Shown one piece after another: positions 1 to 10,509 of a DNA stretch of 64,000 nucleotides. This stretch comes from Oikopleura dioica. Taxonomy: Eukaryota; Chordata; Appendicularia; Copelata; Oikopleuridae. The translations under genes and the position numbers were made by a program. The DNA lies in NCBI GenBank assembly GCA_907165135.1, contig OU015568.1, forward strand, positions 2,674,501 through 2,738,500, in the 5' to 3' direction. How positions within the stretch are numbered: the first letter of the stretch is position 1; each line of letters opens with the position of its first letter. Under the pieces are notes generated by a model. The model was given only the letters and a program-made list of their open reading frames with translations. It ran no database searches and was not told the origin of the DNA.

Positions 1-776
1 TTGGCGGCGAAAAAATTCGAGAGAGGGAGCGCTTCGATTTTTTTTGTGTAAATTCGCTATTTCACCCCACTTCTCCTCCGGTGTGGTGCGCACCAGTAAT
101 GAGCGGGAAAAGAGGGTGTGTGTGCCCAAGCACCAGCCCCTCGAAAAATGAAACGAGCGTGCCCAAGAAAAGCAGCTCTCCCCCCTTTCCGAAAGTCGCT
201 CTTGAATGCGAGCAAACAATGGGACGAAACTTTCCGGACTCGTTTCTTTCTCTTACCTCAGCCGCACGCAAAGAAACTGACGAGGAAAAAGTTCTCCTAG
301 GGATTCAGAAGACAAAGATGTTTGGCCCGTGTCAGCCGTTCCCAGCGGCCCGTTCGCGAAGAAAAAAGCAGGGAAGAACTGCTCCTAAGGATTAAGAAGA
401 CAAAGGTGTTTCAAGGATGCTACGGAATTAATAGTCAAATTGAAATTGAACGGAAAAAGGAGGAAGTGACGCGTAACAAAAATTGAACTTCAAATCATTT
501 ATCTGAAGTTCTGATTTAGAAATTGAAATTTGCCAATTTTTTGACGAGTATTGAGGATGGATATCGGAAGTTCTTTGCAAAGAAAATGAAATTTTTCAAT
601 CGGCTTTGGGAATTTCGATGCTAGCAAAAAAAAATCTGCGATAAAGCGACATTTATAGCACTAAGACTATTTGCACTAAGCATATCTCGATCTTGACGCA
701 AGAATAAAAAGGGAAAAGTGAGGTTTGTTTCGAGCCGAAAATGCGACCCGAAGAGGTACTGATTTTTAACGAACAG
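1..776. other. No supported gene
   Basis: Short overlapping open frames on both strands near 60-400 have no recognisable domain, signal peptide or splice context and look like chance frames. The AT-rich stretch from 400 to 770 probably contains the 5' end of the ankyrin-like gene that follows, but no first exon could be fixed. Confidence 0.5.
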
Positions 777-1855
777 ATTCTTGAGAGGTTTTAAGAGTGA
801 GTTGTATAAAGAAAGATCGACACCGACAGCAGAGGAGGCGAAGTTTTTGAAGCTTTGCGAAAATGACGATTCTGAAGGTAAAAAAAAATAATTTGATTTT
901 TCTAAGAATTACAATTAACAATCAAGAGCTCAAACGGATGCTCGGTGCGGATCCGAATATCAAGCTGGCGATTCTGAAAAAATATACCAACGACGAAACC
1001 ATTTTCCACAAGCTTGCCTGGTGGAGGTACTCTTCCATGATTTCAGAACAAAATCTTTTTTTAGATCTAAAAACGCTTTGAGGACAACATTGAGCTTTAT
1101 GAGCTCTTTTTCAACACAGTACAAGAACTATAAAGACTCGAAGAAAAGTAAGGAGAACCAGGGAACGATGAAATACAAAGCGGACTTTCGCTTCATCCAA
1201 AATTATGAAGACAGTATGGATGAAGAGGAGAAGGAGGAGTACGAAAGAGCAGGAAAGACGTTTCTTGAGCAATTTCTTGATGAAAAAGATGCTTCAGGAT
1301 GCACTGCGTTGCAAAATGCTATTCTAAGGAAAGCTTTAAATTTCAACACCCCTTTTCGAGAAAAGCGCAGTTTGTTACTGAAAATTTGAAAACTATATAT
1401 AAGATACGTTCCAAGAAGTGCTGGAAACGATCGTCTATCGGAAGATTCCGAGCTCTGCATCCGGCTCATAGCTGATCGTCAATACGACTATAACTCTCAA
1501 GGTAAAGGTCGACTTGCCCTCACGATTTTCGATTTTCCTTTCAGATAATACTGGAATGACGCCGATCATGGACGCGATCAGTTCCGGTCACCTGGAAATT
1601 GTCCGAATACTTCTTGAGCGAAGCTGCTCTCGACCAGATGAGAGTCAAAAAAGAGACGCTGCAGAAATGGTTAATCCGTATCTGGAGGATAAACGAGAGA
1701 ATAATCTCAAAGTTTATGTAGAAGATGCAACAGATGAAATTCGAGACTACTTCATAAAATACTTTGAAATTCTTGATCCGGAGGTTTTTCTGCAAGAAGA
1801 AAGAAAACAAGAGGAAAGGAAGAAGAGAAAAAGTCCTGTTGAGATTGACAGTTAA
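777..1855 (+). CDS. Ankyrin-repeat-like protein, exon structure approximate
   Basis: Several exons can be read on this strand but the first exon and some junctions are uncertain. The segment from 777 reads FLRGFKSELYKERSTP and continues towards 877, with a GT intron to about 930. Two later segments look like ankyrin repeats: DASGCTALQNAI near 1291-1330 and, after a GT-AG intron (1501-1544), NTGMTPIMDAISSGHLEIVR at 1547-1606. The C-terminus is highly charged (EERKQEERKKRK) and ends with TAA at 1853-1855, overlapping an AATAAA signal. Ankyrin repeats normally mediate protein binding; no other function can be read. The middle (1060-1430) has competing frames, so a non-canonical intron or some decay is possible. 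It converges on the RING gene with only five bases between stop codons. Confidence 0.6.
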
Positions 1856-1860
1856 TAAAG

Positions 1861-2721
1861 TCAGTAATTATGTTCAAGAGGGCACCGTGGTTCTCCATCT
1901 CTTCGACGGGCAAAAATGCATGAGGCACCAATGGCATGGGAACATCTTGGGAAAAAGGTTTTCTTATGGTCGTTAGTATCAAAATCTTCCCCGCAACGTT
2001 GACAAACTCGTGAGCCAGTCGCTTGTTGAATCCGACGAATTTCATTTCTCGTTTGTTGATAGTCCCGTTGAAGATCATCATATCGACTTTTGATTGTTTG
2101 TTTTTCTAGAAATTACAATTTTTGAAATTAAGAATGAAGATATCATAACATTATTAATTACCGATTTGAAGTTTCTCGTTATTTGAGGTCAACTCTCTTA
2201 TTTCCATTTTCATTCGAACCACTTGTCTTGAGAGATTCGTAGCTCTCTCTTCGGCATCTTTTTTTGCACAATCAAGTATTGCCTTGTCTTCCTCCAAATC
2301 TTCAATTTTTTGTTGAAATTCGCAGTTCGCGATTTTTGAATCTTCTAACTCCTTCTTCGTTCGGTTAAGACGATCTTCAATATCTTTTAAACGCTTATTT
2401 TCCTCCTTCACAAGATGTAGATCAGTTTTTGCATTGTAGAATAATGTCAATTCATCCTGGAGAGTCTTCTTAAACTCATTCATTTTTTGATCAATTTTTT
2501 TCGTCTCTATTATTGCATCAGAAAAGAATTGTCGTCTTTGCTTTATATCAAAGGCTTAAAAATATGTAAAATATTTGTTAAATTCTAAAGATAAAACTTT
2601 CTACGAGATTTTCAACTGCTATTCCGACTTTGTTGTCTTCCGTGAGCAATCGTTTTACTCGGTCAACCACTTCTTTTTCTGGGCCATCCTCAAAAACAGA
2701 ATCTTCCTCACTATCGCTCAT
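1861..2721 (-). CDS. Coiled-coil protein with C-terminal RING-like zinc finger
   Basis: Three exons, 2721-2598, 2554-2162 and 2105-1861, join in phase to 253 codons plus stop. The N-terminus is acidic (MSDSEEDSVFEDGPEKE). About 130 residues of heptad-like coiled coil follow. The last exon carries a RING-like Cys/His pattern: C-x2-C (CQRC), then PRCSHAIGASC, then CPL near the end. The finger would bind two zinc ions; similar RING proteins are often E3 ubiquitin ligases, but that role is inferred. Exon 3 is needed to see the finger, because reading on from exon 2 hits a stop at 2154. The ATG at 2721 is preceded by an AG that could be a splice or trans-splice acceptor. The rhodanese gene lies 131 bp upstream on the same strand. 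Confidence 0.75.
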
Positions 2722-2852
2722 CTCTGAACTGAGAATTGATTCACATCTCTGAGTTGAATTTCCGCTCGCAGCCGGTTGCAAGAAGGAATTCGAGTACGAC
2801 TAAATGTATTTGATAGGTATATTTCATGAAAACTAACAGAACGCTAGTAAAA

Positions 2853-3284
2853 TTAAAGACTTGAATATCCATTTTCCCAGTTGTAGACATTCTCGTATCC
2901 GAGTTCCGCCATAGCGTCCTAAGAAAATATAAAATCAGTTTCGAATAAAACGATTCTACCTGAGCCATGCCTCCTCGTCGACCACGTTGGCAGTAGATGA
3001 TGATATGAGCGTCTTTGCTTGGCTTGTCCATCATGTAGGCACTCTTGAATTCCTCTTCGGAACGTTTAAATTCAGCAGCGATTTCTAAAACAAATCATCA
3101 AATCCATTTATTGAGTCAAAAACTTACGTGTGTGTGGAATATTGAGGAATCTCTTTGCTTCCAATTTTCCTCCAGCGAGTTCGGAAGCTCCTCGAACGTC
3201 GATGAAAAGGTATTTTGGGTCCTGGAGCTTGGATGTTACTTCTGTCGTGGAGAGTTGCGGTAGGTTTGATGAAGTTCCTCCCAT
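2853..3284 (-). CDS. Single-domain rhodanese (thiosulfate sulfurtransferase-like)
   Basis: Exons 3284-3128, 3084-2960 and 2918-2853 join in phase to 115 residues. The N-terminus starts MGGTSSNLPQLSTTEV; FIDVRGASELAGG is the rhodanese CH2A-type motif. The active-site loop is IIYCQRGRRGG, with the catalytic Cys followed by a basic loop, and the C-terminal helix is AMAELGYENVYNWENG. Length and layout fit the TSTD1/GlpE-like class of cytosolic single-domain rhodaneses, which transfer sulfane sulfur from thiosulfate or persulfides. MGG could be a myristoylation site, which is inference. All introns are short GT-AG. The RING gene starts 131 bp downstream on the same strand, so a polycistronic unit is possible but not shown. 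Confidence 0.88.
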
Positions 3285-3809
3285 TTTTTCGAAAATTTAA
3301 GGTTTTTGAAGTGTTTTTAGATTTTTTTCTTTTTGAAAACTATTGAAAAACGCGCTGATTTTAAAGCAAAATAGTCTAGATCTAGAATATTCTTCCAATT
3401 TCTGGCCCCCAGGAATCTCTGATTGGTCTAAAGGTCGTTTGCATTTTTACGACAGCGCTCAAATTTGCACAAATTCCATTGCCAAAAATATGAAATTCTA
3501 ATTCCGACTTCGTGTGACGCAAATTTTGGTGTAACATCAAATATCGCCATTAGAGTCCAATATTTTGGATCCAATTATACGACGCGGTTCATCGAAAACA
3601 CGCACTTTTTAATGTAGATTTATTTTGAGAAAAGCACGGGCGCGGCGGGCAACCAAGTCATCCCAAAACATCGAGTTTTGGACTGTGTACGCCACAAATA
3701 CCGTAATTAAGACGGATGCTAATTTTGACATTTTATCGTTTCCCGGCGATGACTCAGACGATGAGGTTTCTTTGGAATGCCATTCTTGACTATTTTATTA
3801 AAACTTTTT
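3285..3809. other. Intergenic region, nothing recognised
   Basis: This holds the upstream region of the rhodanese gene and the downstream region of the kelch-like gene. Open frames are short and without recognisable content. No repeat or RNA gene was seen. Confidence 0.5.
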
Positions 3810-5005
3810 TTAAAACAATTCACAGGAAACAGCTCTAGAGTCAAATACAAGCGGGAAAGTCGTGTAGCCTTCTTGTCCAGTCTCATAACTTCCATTTTCA
3901 TCAAGCCATTCTGTTTCCTCATTCCATCGGAATTTCTGAACAACCCAGGGCTGCTTCAAGCCAGGGATGAAGAGCAACTCGTTTCCGTTGAGTGCTGCTT
4001 TTCCAAGCATATTTGCATGCTGGAGTTCTCCGACTTGGGACCAGACGTAATCTTCGAGGCGATAGATTCCCTTGACAACTTCGTAGCCATCTTCGTTCAT
4101 GTCGTCGACCCTGGCGCTAGTTCCGCCGAGAGTGAGGATTCCTCTTTTGAAGGAGATCACTTCTGTGTAAGCGATGTCCACTGGATGATCTTCAATCAGA
4201 CGCCACTTCTGTTCATCCCTTAGTTCGACCTTTCCTCTCGAAACGCCGTACCCACCAACCGCAATCAACTGTTGATCGTACACGCCCAAGGCGACGTCGT
4301 AACCTCTCGCCACATTCACATTTTGATCGTCCAAGACGCTCGTTTCGCCGTCGAAGATCTCGCAACGTCGAGCATTTCCAAAACAGAGCCAGACGTTCTC
4401 CTCGAAAAGAGTAAGCGCGTGCCTCTCGGTGCTGAAGAGATACTTCAGCCTCGTTTGCTGCTCTTCGAAGTTGCATCCGCCAAGGATCGAGATTTTGTTT
4501 CCGTCTAAAAATCATATTTATGCATCAAAATTTTTACCACTCTTGTACCTGGGTAGCCGCCGAAAATCCAAAGTTCGCCTTTGAAAAAAACGCTGCCAGC
4601 GAAGTAAATTTGGTTGATTTTTGGCGAAAAAGCATCAACTTGCTCAAGCGAGTTTTCTCCAACAAAATATGATGCTGTAAGATCCGTTTGGTCAAAGCGC
4701 TGCCCGACTACAACAGTTTTCTTCAAAGGATCGTAGCAGTACTCGCTTGGGCAGTTTTCGCAACCCTTGATGAAAATTGAAAGAAAAAAAGGAAATCAAT
4801 TTCTTACTTTTGGGCAAAAGCCACCGCAAGGGCAGTTATTGAAGCAAGATTTGTAGTTGTTTTCGCACTGGAGATTGCAACCATCGCTTAAACAATTTGT
4901 CTGACAGTCGAGATAACTGGCAATACAGTCATTATCGCACTGTTGGGAAAGAAGCTCGTTCGAGCAAGCGTCAGAGACGGCAAAAATGGCGAGGGATAAT
5001 TTCAT
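3810..5005 (-). CDS. Secreted Cys-rich kelch-like protein
   Basis: Exons 5005-4808, 4765-4549 and 4504-3810 give 369 residues in phase. A short signal peptide (MKLSLAIFAVSDACS) is followed by a Cys-rich module of about 60 residues: CDNDC, CQTNC, CNLQC, CFNNCPCGGFC and CENCPSEYC. The rest has beta-propeller-like strands with Gly-Gly turns (LWIFGGYP, ISILGGCNF, LIAVGGYG, ILTLGG), as in kelch repeats. The second intron uses the donor at 4548, which restores the frame across DGNKISILGG. A secreted propeller would bind other proteins or glycans; no enzyme motif is seen. Propeller assignment rests on motif spacing only. The start at 5005 is the only ATG giving a signal peptide. Confidence 0.8.
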
Positions 5006-5357
5006 TTCGAGAAGCAACTTATTTTCTTTCGAAAGCAGTTTTCAACTGGCTACCATCTGTTACTTCCCGTGAACTCGGTTGCCTAGCTCGGTTCTTCGTA
5101 CACTTGGACTTTAGTTGACCCTGAAGCCGACTTGCTATTTTCTTCTAGAAGCGAATTTTATCAAGAAATAACAGCTGTTCTTAAGATTATGTGAATTTGT
5201 GTCATTTAAACTTGGGCGAAAAGGTCACGAAATTTGAGACGAAACATAGTGTTAAAAATTCTTTTTGTTTATTTGCAAATATTTTGCATTGAAGATCAAA
5301 TGTACAGAAAAATTTGGAGTAAGTAAAATTTACTTTTCCAAAAGTTTTTCGACTCGC
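5006..5357. other. Intergenic, upstream of the kelch-like gene
   Basis: This AT-rich stretch lies between the kelch-like start and the PLA2-like stop. It should contain the promoter of the kelch-like gene, but no clear TATA box was found. Confidence 0.4.
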
Positions 5358-6338
5358 TTATTCGCAGGTGGCATCAGCGTCAGCAACGTATCCGGAGAGT
5401 CCTGCAGAGTCTGGGCAGCATTGGCTCTTGTTCAATCCAATCCAGTGGCTGAAGATTGGAAATAAGGAGATTGAAAGGGTTGAGAGGGGTGAAGCAGTGT
5501 TATTAATGATGACTTACTAAGGTTTGTTGTGACCGCCGCAGCATTGATGCTCAACTGGAATGCCAGGAGTAGAAACGCAATTTTCTGGGTCTCTGTTGTC
5601 GAAGCCTCCGTAGAAGAAATGGTACTGCTCGTCGAAGACTCTGAGCTGGTTGAAGCTGTCCTTGGCGAACTGAACATCGCACTCAAACAGCTCTCGAGAG
5701 CAGGAAGACTCGTTGTCTTGCGACTCGAACTGCTTGTTTTTCGAGGAGAATTTCCAGGTGTACTCGACGAATTCGCCGATGCAGGTGTCTCCGTGCTTTT
5801 CTCGAACGCACTTTTGGCAGTCTTTGTAAGCCTTGCACTTGTTGTCCAAAGCGTCCTGAAGAAAAAATAAGGGAATGGCTCGAATAGAGATTTTTTACCT
5901 TGGGAGCTCCACGGCCCATTTCAGAGAGAGGTCGATCACCTAGGAGGTGACAGTGGCATCCGTAAGCCCACAACTGTCTCTCATCAAACTTGTCTTTTCC
6001 ATTGAGCCCGTTGACTTTCCACATTTTCTTGTGGATAGCCTTAAGATCGGCATATCGTCGGTCACCATCTGGGAGTGCTCGGGTTCCTGAATTTTTGCCA
6101 TAAAGATAGATTCAAAATGAAATTTTTGTTGTAAAAAAATTTTTTTGTAGACAATTTCATTTTTTTTCTCTTATTAAAAAGAAGCGAACTTACCGGCTCT
6201 CGCCAAGGCAGGAATCAAGGGTTCTTTAGTCTCGCAATCAACTTCAACGCCTCCGAAAACGCAAACATCGTCGTCAACGATTCCGTCGGTCTCCGCCAAC
6301 ACAACTGTAGCGATTTGAAAAGCGGCAAAGAGTTTCAT
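5358..6338 (-). CDS. Secreted PLA2-like protein 1, catalytic residues lost
   Basis: Four exons (6338-6194, 6086-5899, 5855-5518, 5448-5358) give 253 residues. A signal peptide, MKLFAAFQIATVVLAE, starts the protein. The region YGCHCHLLGDRP resembles the Ca-binding loop of secretory phospholipase A2, and LDNKCKAYKDCQKC aligns with the active-site helix (family pattern C-C-x-x-H-D-x-C). The catalytic His is replaced by Tyr and the metal-binding Asp by Lys, so hydrolysis is unlikely. Many Cys suggest a disulfide-bonded extracellular protein. It is closely related to the gene at 10510-11477 and has the same coding length, but carries one extra intron (6087-6193). A structural or binding role is inferred; PLA2 homology itself is by motif only. 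Confidence 0.82.
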
Positions 6339-7416
6339 TTGAAAAGGGGAAAAATAAGTTTTGATATCACTTACTTCTTATCGAAGCTTTAGTGAACGCT
6401 CCGAACGAGCAATTTTGCTTTTATTGAACCGCGTGGTAGTGGTGGCGCTGTTGCGGGAAATATTGATGAGCGGGAGATTGTTTTTATTCGAAGATTATGA
6501 TTTGATGAGATTTTTGAACGGTATTCTTCAATAGGGAGACAAATTATTCAGGGTTTCGCTAAGAGTTTGTTTGGTGAGGGTCTTAGTACAAGTAAGAGGG
6601 TAAAGGAGTCCCTAATAAGGATCTAAAAGATAATTTTCAAAATAAATTCTTAACACGAAAATCAACAAATAGAATATTTTCTCCCTAAAATTTTCGATAA
6701 AATTCTTTTTTCCCTATTTGATTTCCTTATTCTCGCTCCAAAACGACCCTCGCCGCGATATGTGAGCTAAGAAAATCCTCCGTTTATACAATAACTCTCA
6801 TCCTAAAAGCTCATTTGAATTCTAGCGCGAGTTCTTCTAAATTCAAAGATCCACTTTCTCTCGCGCGAAGAGAAAAAAACAATTCTTACGTCTTTACTCT
6901 GAATCCCAAGGCTGTCATTTCCAACAAAATCAAGCGTCAACGGATTTATTTTGAGCAGAATAACAAGGAAACGGATGATCCGGATTTTGCCGCTTTACGA
7001 TTTTTTTTTTTGAAATGACGAGTTATTGAAAAAAGGCAGGGGTCGGCAACAAAAGAAGTAAACCTGAGTCAGGGTCTCAAAAAGCTTTGAATGAAGCGGC
7101 ATTGAAAATATTTCCAGCAATGCTTGAAAGTTAAAGAAATTTTTATTTATTGAAAAAGTCAGAGAAAAAAATTTTATCGGTAGAATTTAAGTCAATATTT
7201 TTCCGGGCTTCTTCAAATCACTTTGAACTGTTTTCACTTCCTGAAGCAATTATGATTTCCTGCAAGTAAAGATTTATGAGTTGCATATAATTTTACCGCT
7301 AAGCTAGCGTTCTTTCAATTATTTCTCGAAGATTGACGTGTTACATCCTAGTTGGTGTTGAAAACAGGCGCCCGACGTAATAACCATAATTCCAAAATAT
7401 CCAACTTCGTGGCAAC
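6339..7416. other. Intergenic, upstream of PLA2-like gene 1
   Basis: An AATAAAAG-like TATA element lies on the minus strand near 6419-6428. The 11-bp palindrome CCTGAGTCAGG at 7063-7073 belongs to a dispersed repeat also seen near 45.1 and 45.6 kb. No gene is supported. Confidence 0.45.
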
Positions 7417-7632
7417 TCAGCGACAAAAATTTAATCTCAAGCAGGGCCCCAAAACGAGTTGATTTCTCCACGAGTCCTGCTTATTTGGTAAAGAAGATAC
7501 ACGAATGATATCGTTTTTATGATCGTTGAATTTGTTTTGAACGAAATCATGGCCAACGACACCATTTTCCAACGCACCAAAGGCCACAATTCCCGAGGTC
7601 ATCAAAATGTGATTTTTAGAATTTCCGCCCAA
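7417..7632 (-). CDS. Possible coding fragment, unidentified
   Basis: An open frame reads LGGNSKNHILMTSGIV and FGALENGVVGHDFVQ, which looks protein-like and recalls the Gly-rich turns of the kelch-like gene at 3810-5005, but no second repeat or signal peptide is attached. A possible acceptor AG lies just upstream at about 7636. It could be an exon of an unrecognised gene, a decayed kelch-like copy or a chance frame. No start or stop is assigned with confidence. Confidence 0.3.
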   Translation of the reverse strand: MGGNSKNHILMTSGIVAFGALENGVVGHDFVQNKFNDHKNDIIRVSSLPNKQDSWRNQLVLGPCLRLNFCR

Positions 7633-8696
7633 TCTGGCTAAATATCAATTTTCATGAGTGTCATTAATTTTGATTGATTTTCCAGAAGACTTTCCTTCAG
7701 GTCAGCATACGCCCACCGAAGACTCTTTAGCTACAGTTTGTTACGCTAGCAAATGAGCTTGGTTGTTTATGACTATTTTCATAAGAAAAATGACATTCAA
7801 AATGACAGGGTTTTATTTAAAAATGACATTTTCTTTAATGAATTTTTTTTAAAAGCAGCCAATTGGGACAGAATATAATCAAAAAAGCTGACTGCTTTTT
7901 TGTCATCGTCAAGTCTGCCAAAAGCAAGTTGAACCTGTCGCTTGGTCGATTTGACGTTGATTGGAAGACAAGCAAAATCCATCAATATAAATAAGCCGGC
8001 AGATAATTCCTTTTTGAAAATGAAAATTCATGATCAACGTTAACCCTCGTCTTCTTCATTTTAATTGGTCTTCAGTGGAAAAATTAAAAGTGAGATTTTT
8101 TAATAAATGTTCAGATTCAATGATTTTTCAATGACGTCAAATTCAGGGAAAACCCAACGTTGCGAAAATAGGCTAATTTAATCAACACATTTTGGACTAA
8201 TTTGAGCAAGATTTAAGCAACAAGTAGGCTCGTCTGATGCTTCCGCAAATTAATGATAAAGCCTCTCCCTCCACGTACCGAGTTGTTTGATTCAAACTCC
8301 AATACGAAAACTTAATTTGTGGCCGTCGTTTTTATGTTTGAGATTCAAACATGCGCGCGACGTAATGAGCTTAATCCAAGAAAAAACGTAAAAGACAGCT
8401 CAGCGCTTCTATTTTTATTAAAAAGATTGAAGTTATTTTCCATGAGCAAGCGGTTTTGTAACAGGAAGCGAAATTTCATATATCGATATAATTATAAAAT
8501 ACAAAAATTGTTTAGCGAGTCTTGAACTAAAAATAGAACTCCGAAAACCACATTAACTCATCTGTATCTTTCCTACAAGCCTGAGAGACTTTCCTAACCC
8601 CTTTGATCTCCGAAGATCCTAATAGCTTGAGCAATTAAAACGGGAGAGTGAGGAGAGAGCGCCGCGAATCTACTGAAGCAGCGCACTTCTCTCAAC
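7633..8696. other. Intergenic region, nothing recognised
   Basis: AT-rich sequence with short frames (for example near 7797-7985 and 8319-8525) that show no domain or splice context. Confidence 0.45.
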
Positions 8697-8703
8697 TATA
8701 AAA
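8697..8703 (+). promoter_or_regulatory. TATA box of the mini-mucin gene
   Basis: TATAAAA in the context CTCAACTATAAAACTCC lies 73 bp before the ATG at 8776, fitting a transcription start near 8727 and a short 5' UTR. Confidence 0.6.
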
Positions 8704-8775
8704 CTCCTAGTTCAAGACTTTTTTAAAGAAGAAAATCGAGAAAAAGTCAGAAAAAAGCCATAAAAAAGGGAGAGC

Positions 8776-9066
8776 ATGAATCTTTTTAAATATCTTCTCC
8801 TCGGTAAGCCACCTCATAAAATTCCAAAAAAAATATTGATCGAAATTTTGACCTTTTTTATCTTTTCAGGTCTTTCCTACGGCCAAGACACTGAATCCGA
8901 CACAAACGCTCCTGCTCCAGAAGAAACTACCGCTGCTGTAACTGAAGTAGTCACTGATGCTCCCGATACAAACTCCACCGAACCAGATGACGGAAACAAC
9001 AGCCAATCAACCCTTGGTTTCTCGACTGTTCTCATGCTCGGTGCCTCCGCTCTGTACAGATTCTAG
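8776..9066 (+). CDS. Small Thr/Ser-rich secreted or GPI-anchored protein
   Basis: Exon 1 (8776-8803) and exon 2 (8870-9066) are joined by a GT-AG intron inside the signal peptide, giving 74 residues. The signal peptide is MNLFKYLLLGLSYG. The middle is rich in Thr, Ser, Pro, Glu and Asp (APAPEETTAAVTEVVTDAP), typical of O-glycosylated mini-mucins. The C-terminus, STLGFSTVLMLGASALYRF, is a short hydrophobic tail that could be a GPI-attachment signal. A TATA box sits 73 bp upstream. A cell-surface or matrix role is inferred; there is no catalytic domain. Confidence 0.75.
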   Translation: MNLFKYLLLGKPPHKIPKKILIEILTFFIFSGLSYGQDTESDTNAPAPEETTAAVTEVVTDAPDTNSTEPDDGNNSQSTLGFSTVLMLGASALYRF

Positions 9067-10408
9067 ATTCGTAATCAATTTCGCTGCAAGAAATTTGAAG
9101 TTGCCAACAATGATTTTTGTGCACGAATGAGAAGGCATCTTTTCAAATAATTCTGCTTTAATAAAAATATTTTTCAAAATTTCTTTTCTGAAAAATGCTT
9201 TTCTTGCTAAATCCCTCAGTCTTGTCCGAAAACCGCGACGCTCACAATAATTATCAGGAACGAGGTTTGTGTTAATAGCGTAAGAAAAATCCCCTCTGCG
9301 GAAAAGCTTTGATCCGGCCCCTGATGCAGTTTTGTTATTTGACAAAAGACGGAATAAGCGGTTGGATTTTCGAGTTTTTCGTTTTGAAATGAAATAATGT
9401 TCAATAATAAACAGAACACGGGTAGAACAGGTTGGGCATGGTTTACGCTCGATTCGGTTTTACGAATTGTTCAACCTTCTAATCGGCTAATTTTCCATTC
9501 GGCAAGATAACACAAGCTTTCGAAAAAAGTACGAGTATGAAGGGGCCGACGCATTAGTACAAACTGTATTAGCCAAACACGTTATTGATAAGTACAACAT
9601 GTATTAACCAAAACTGTTTGGCTAATACAGTTTTGGTTGATCAATGTTCCCATAAAATCAAGATTTTCTTCTGTTTTCTATATAAATGGGTGCGGAGCGC
9701 CCTATTTCTAACATTCTTGATCAATCAAAACTGTATTAGCCAAACAGTTTTTGGTTAATACATATTGTACTTATCAATATGAACTGAACAGTTTTCTTCG
9801 CAGAAATAAAGCTTTATTTTTGCTATAAAGACTAAAAGAGATTTCGAGGGGGTTAAATAAACGATGACTTGACTTCTTCGAACATTTGCAGCAACTGATT
9901 TGTCTTTTATAAAAATAAGCAAACACGCGAAAAGACTAAGCTACTGATGATAGCAGACTCAAATCTGGGGTCACGCGGGGTTTATGAAAATCTTTTCTTT
10001 CGCAGTGCTTGCAACCCATAAATTTTTACGGTGAAAAAATTTTTTGATCATGGTCTATTTTTTTAAATTAAACTTAGCATATATTGATGTAGTTTTGGTA
10101 CAATGAATGACATCGAAATTTTGACATCTTGAAAGAATGCTTTAGTTGACTTGAGTCAACTTAGAAAGAGGTTGTCACGTTTGTCGTTTTAATAATTCTT
10201 ATTTTCCGTCTTAGACAAAAACCATCCAAAAGAAATGTCTTCCTGGATTCTTGCCATCTTTTTCAGTTTCATGCATCAGTTTTGCAAAGGTTAAAAAGTC
10301 CACTCGTCAGCATACACGATCAACGCATGCAATATTTCCAAGAGCAATTTTTACGATGGCGCGATTTGTTAGCTCCACCACCGCTCTAGCGCCGCTCCGG
10401 CCGTCCCT
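9067..10408. other. Intergenic region with inverted-repeat element
   Basis: No gene is recognised. The main structure is the inverted repeat at 9561-9777, described separately. The rest is AT-rich with no RNA gene seen. Confidence 0.5.
9561..9777. repeat. Inverted-repeat element (MITE-like) with nested hairpins
   Basis: Arms of about 60 bp at 9585-9644 and 9717-9777 are near-perfect reverse complements, from TTGATAAGTACAA to GGTTGATCAA, separated by 72 bp. Each arm contains a smaller inverted repeat, ACCAAAACTG / CAGTTTTGGT in the left one. A third copy of the core CTGTATTAGCCAAACA lies just left of the arm at about 9564. No coding capacity. It resembles a non-autonomous DNA transposon, but no clear target-site duplication was identified. 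Confidence 0.65.
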
Positions 10409-10414
10409 TATAAG
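10409..10414 (+). promoter_or_regulatory. TATA-like box of PLA2-like gene 2
   Basis: TATAAG in the context CCCTTATAAGCAG lies about 100 bp before the ATG at 10510, allowing a start site near 10440. Confidence 0.45.
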
Positions 10415-10509
10415 CAGCGTCAATGTTTCAATTCCTCATCAAACTTCGATAAGAAGTAAAAAGATAACAAGACAAAGAGATCTTCTAAAATCTTCCAAGC
10501 TTGAAAAAA

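Noticed and set aside
81..395. Open frame of 104 codons on the plus strand
   Set aside because: Overlaps another open frame on the minus strand, has biased Lys/Ser/Pro composition, no domain and no splice context.
1752..2081. Minus-strand open frame read on its own (MMIFNGTINKREMKF)
   Set aside because: It is an out-of-frame shadow of exon 3 of the RING gene, whose phase and Cys/His pattern are convincing.
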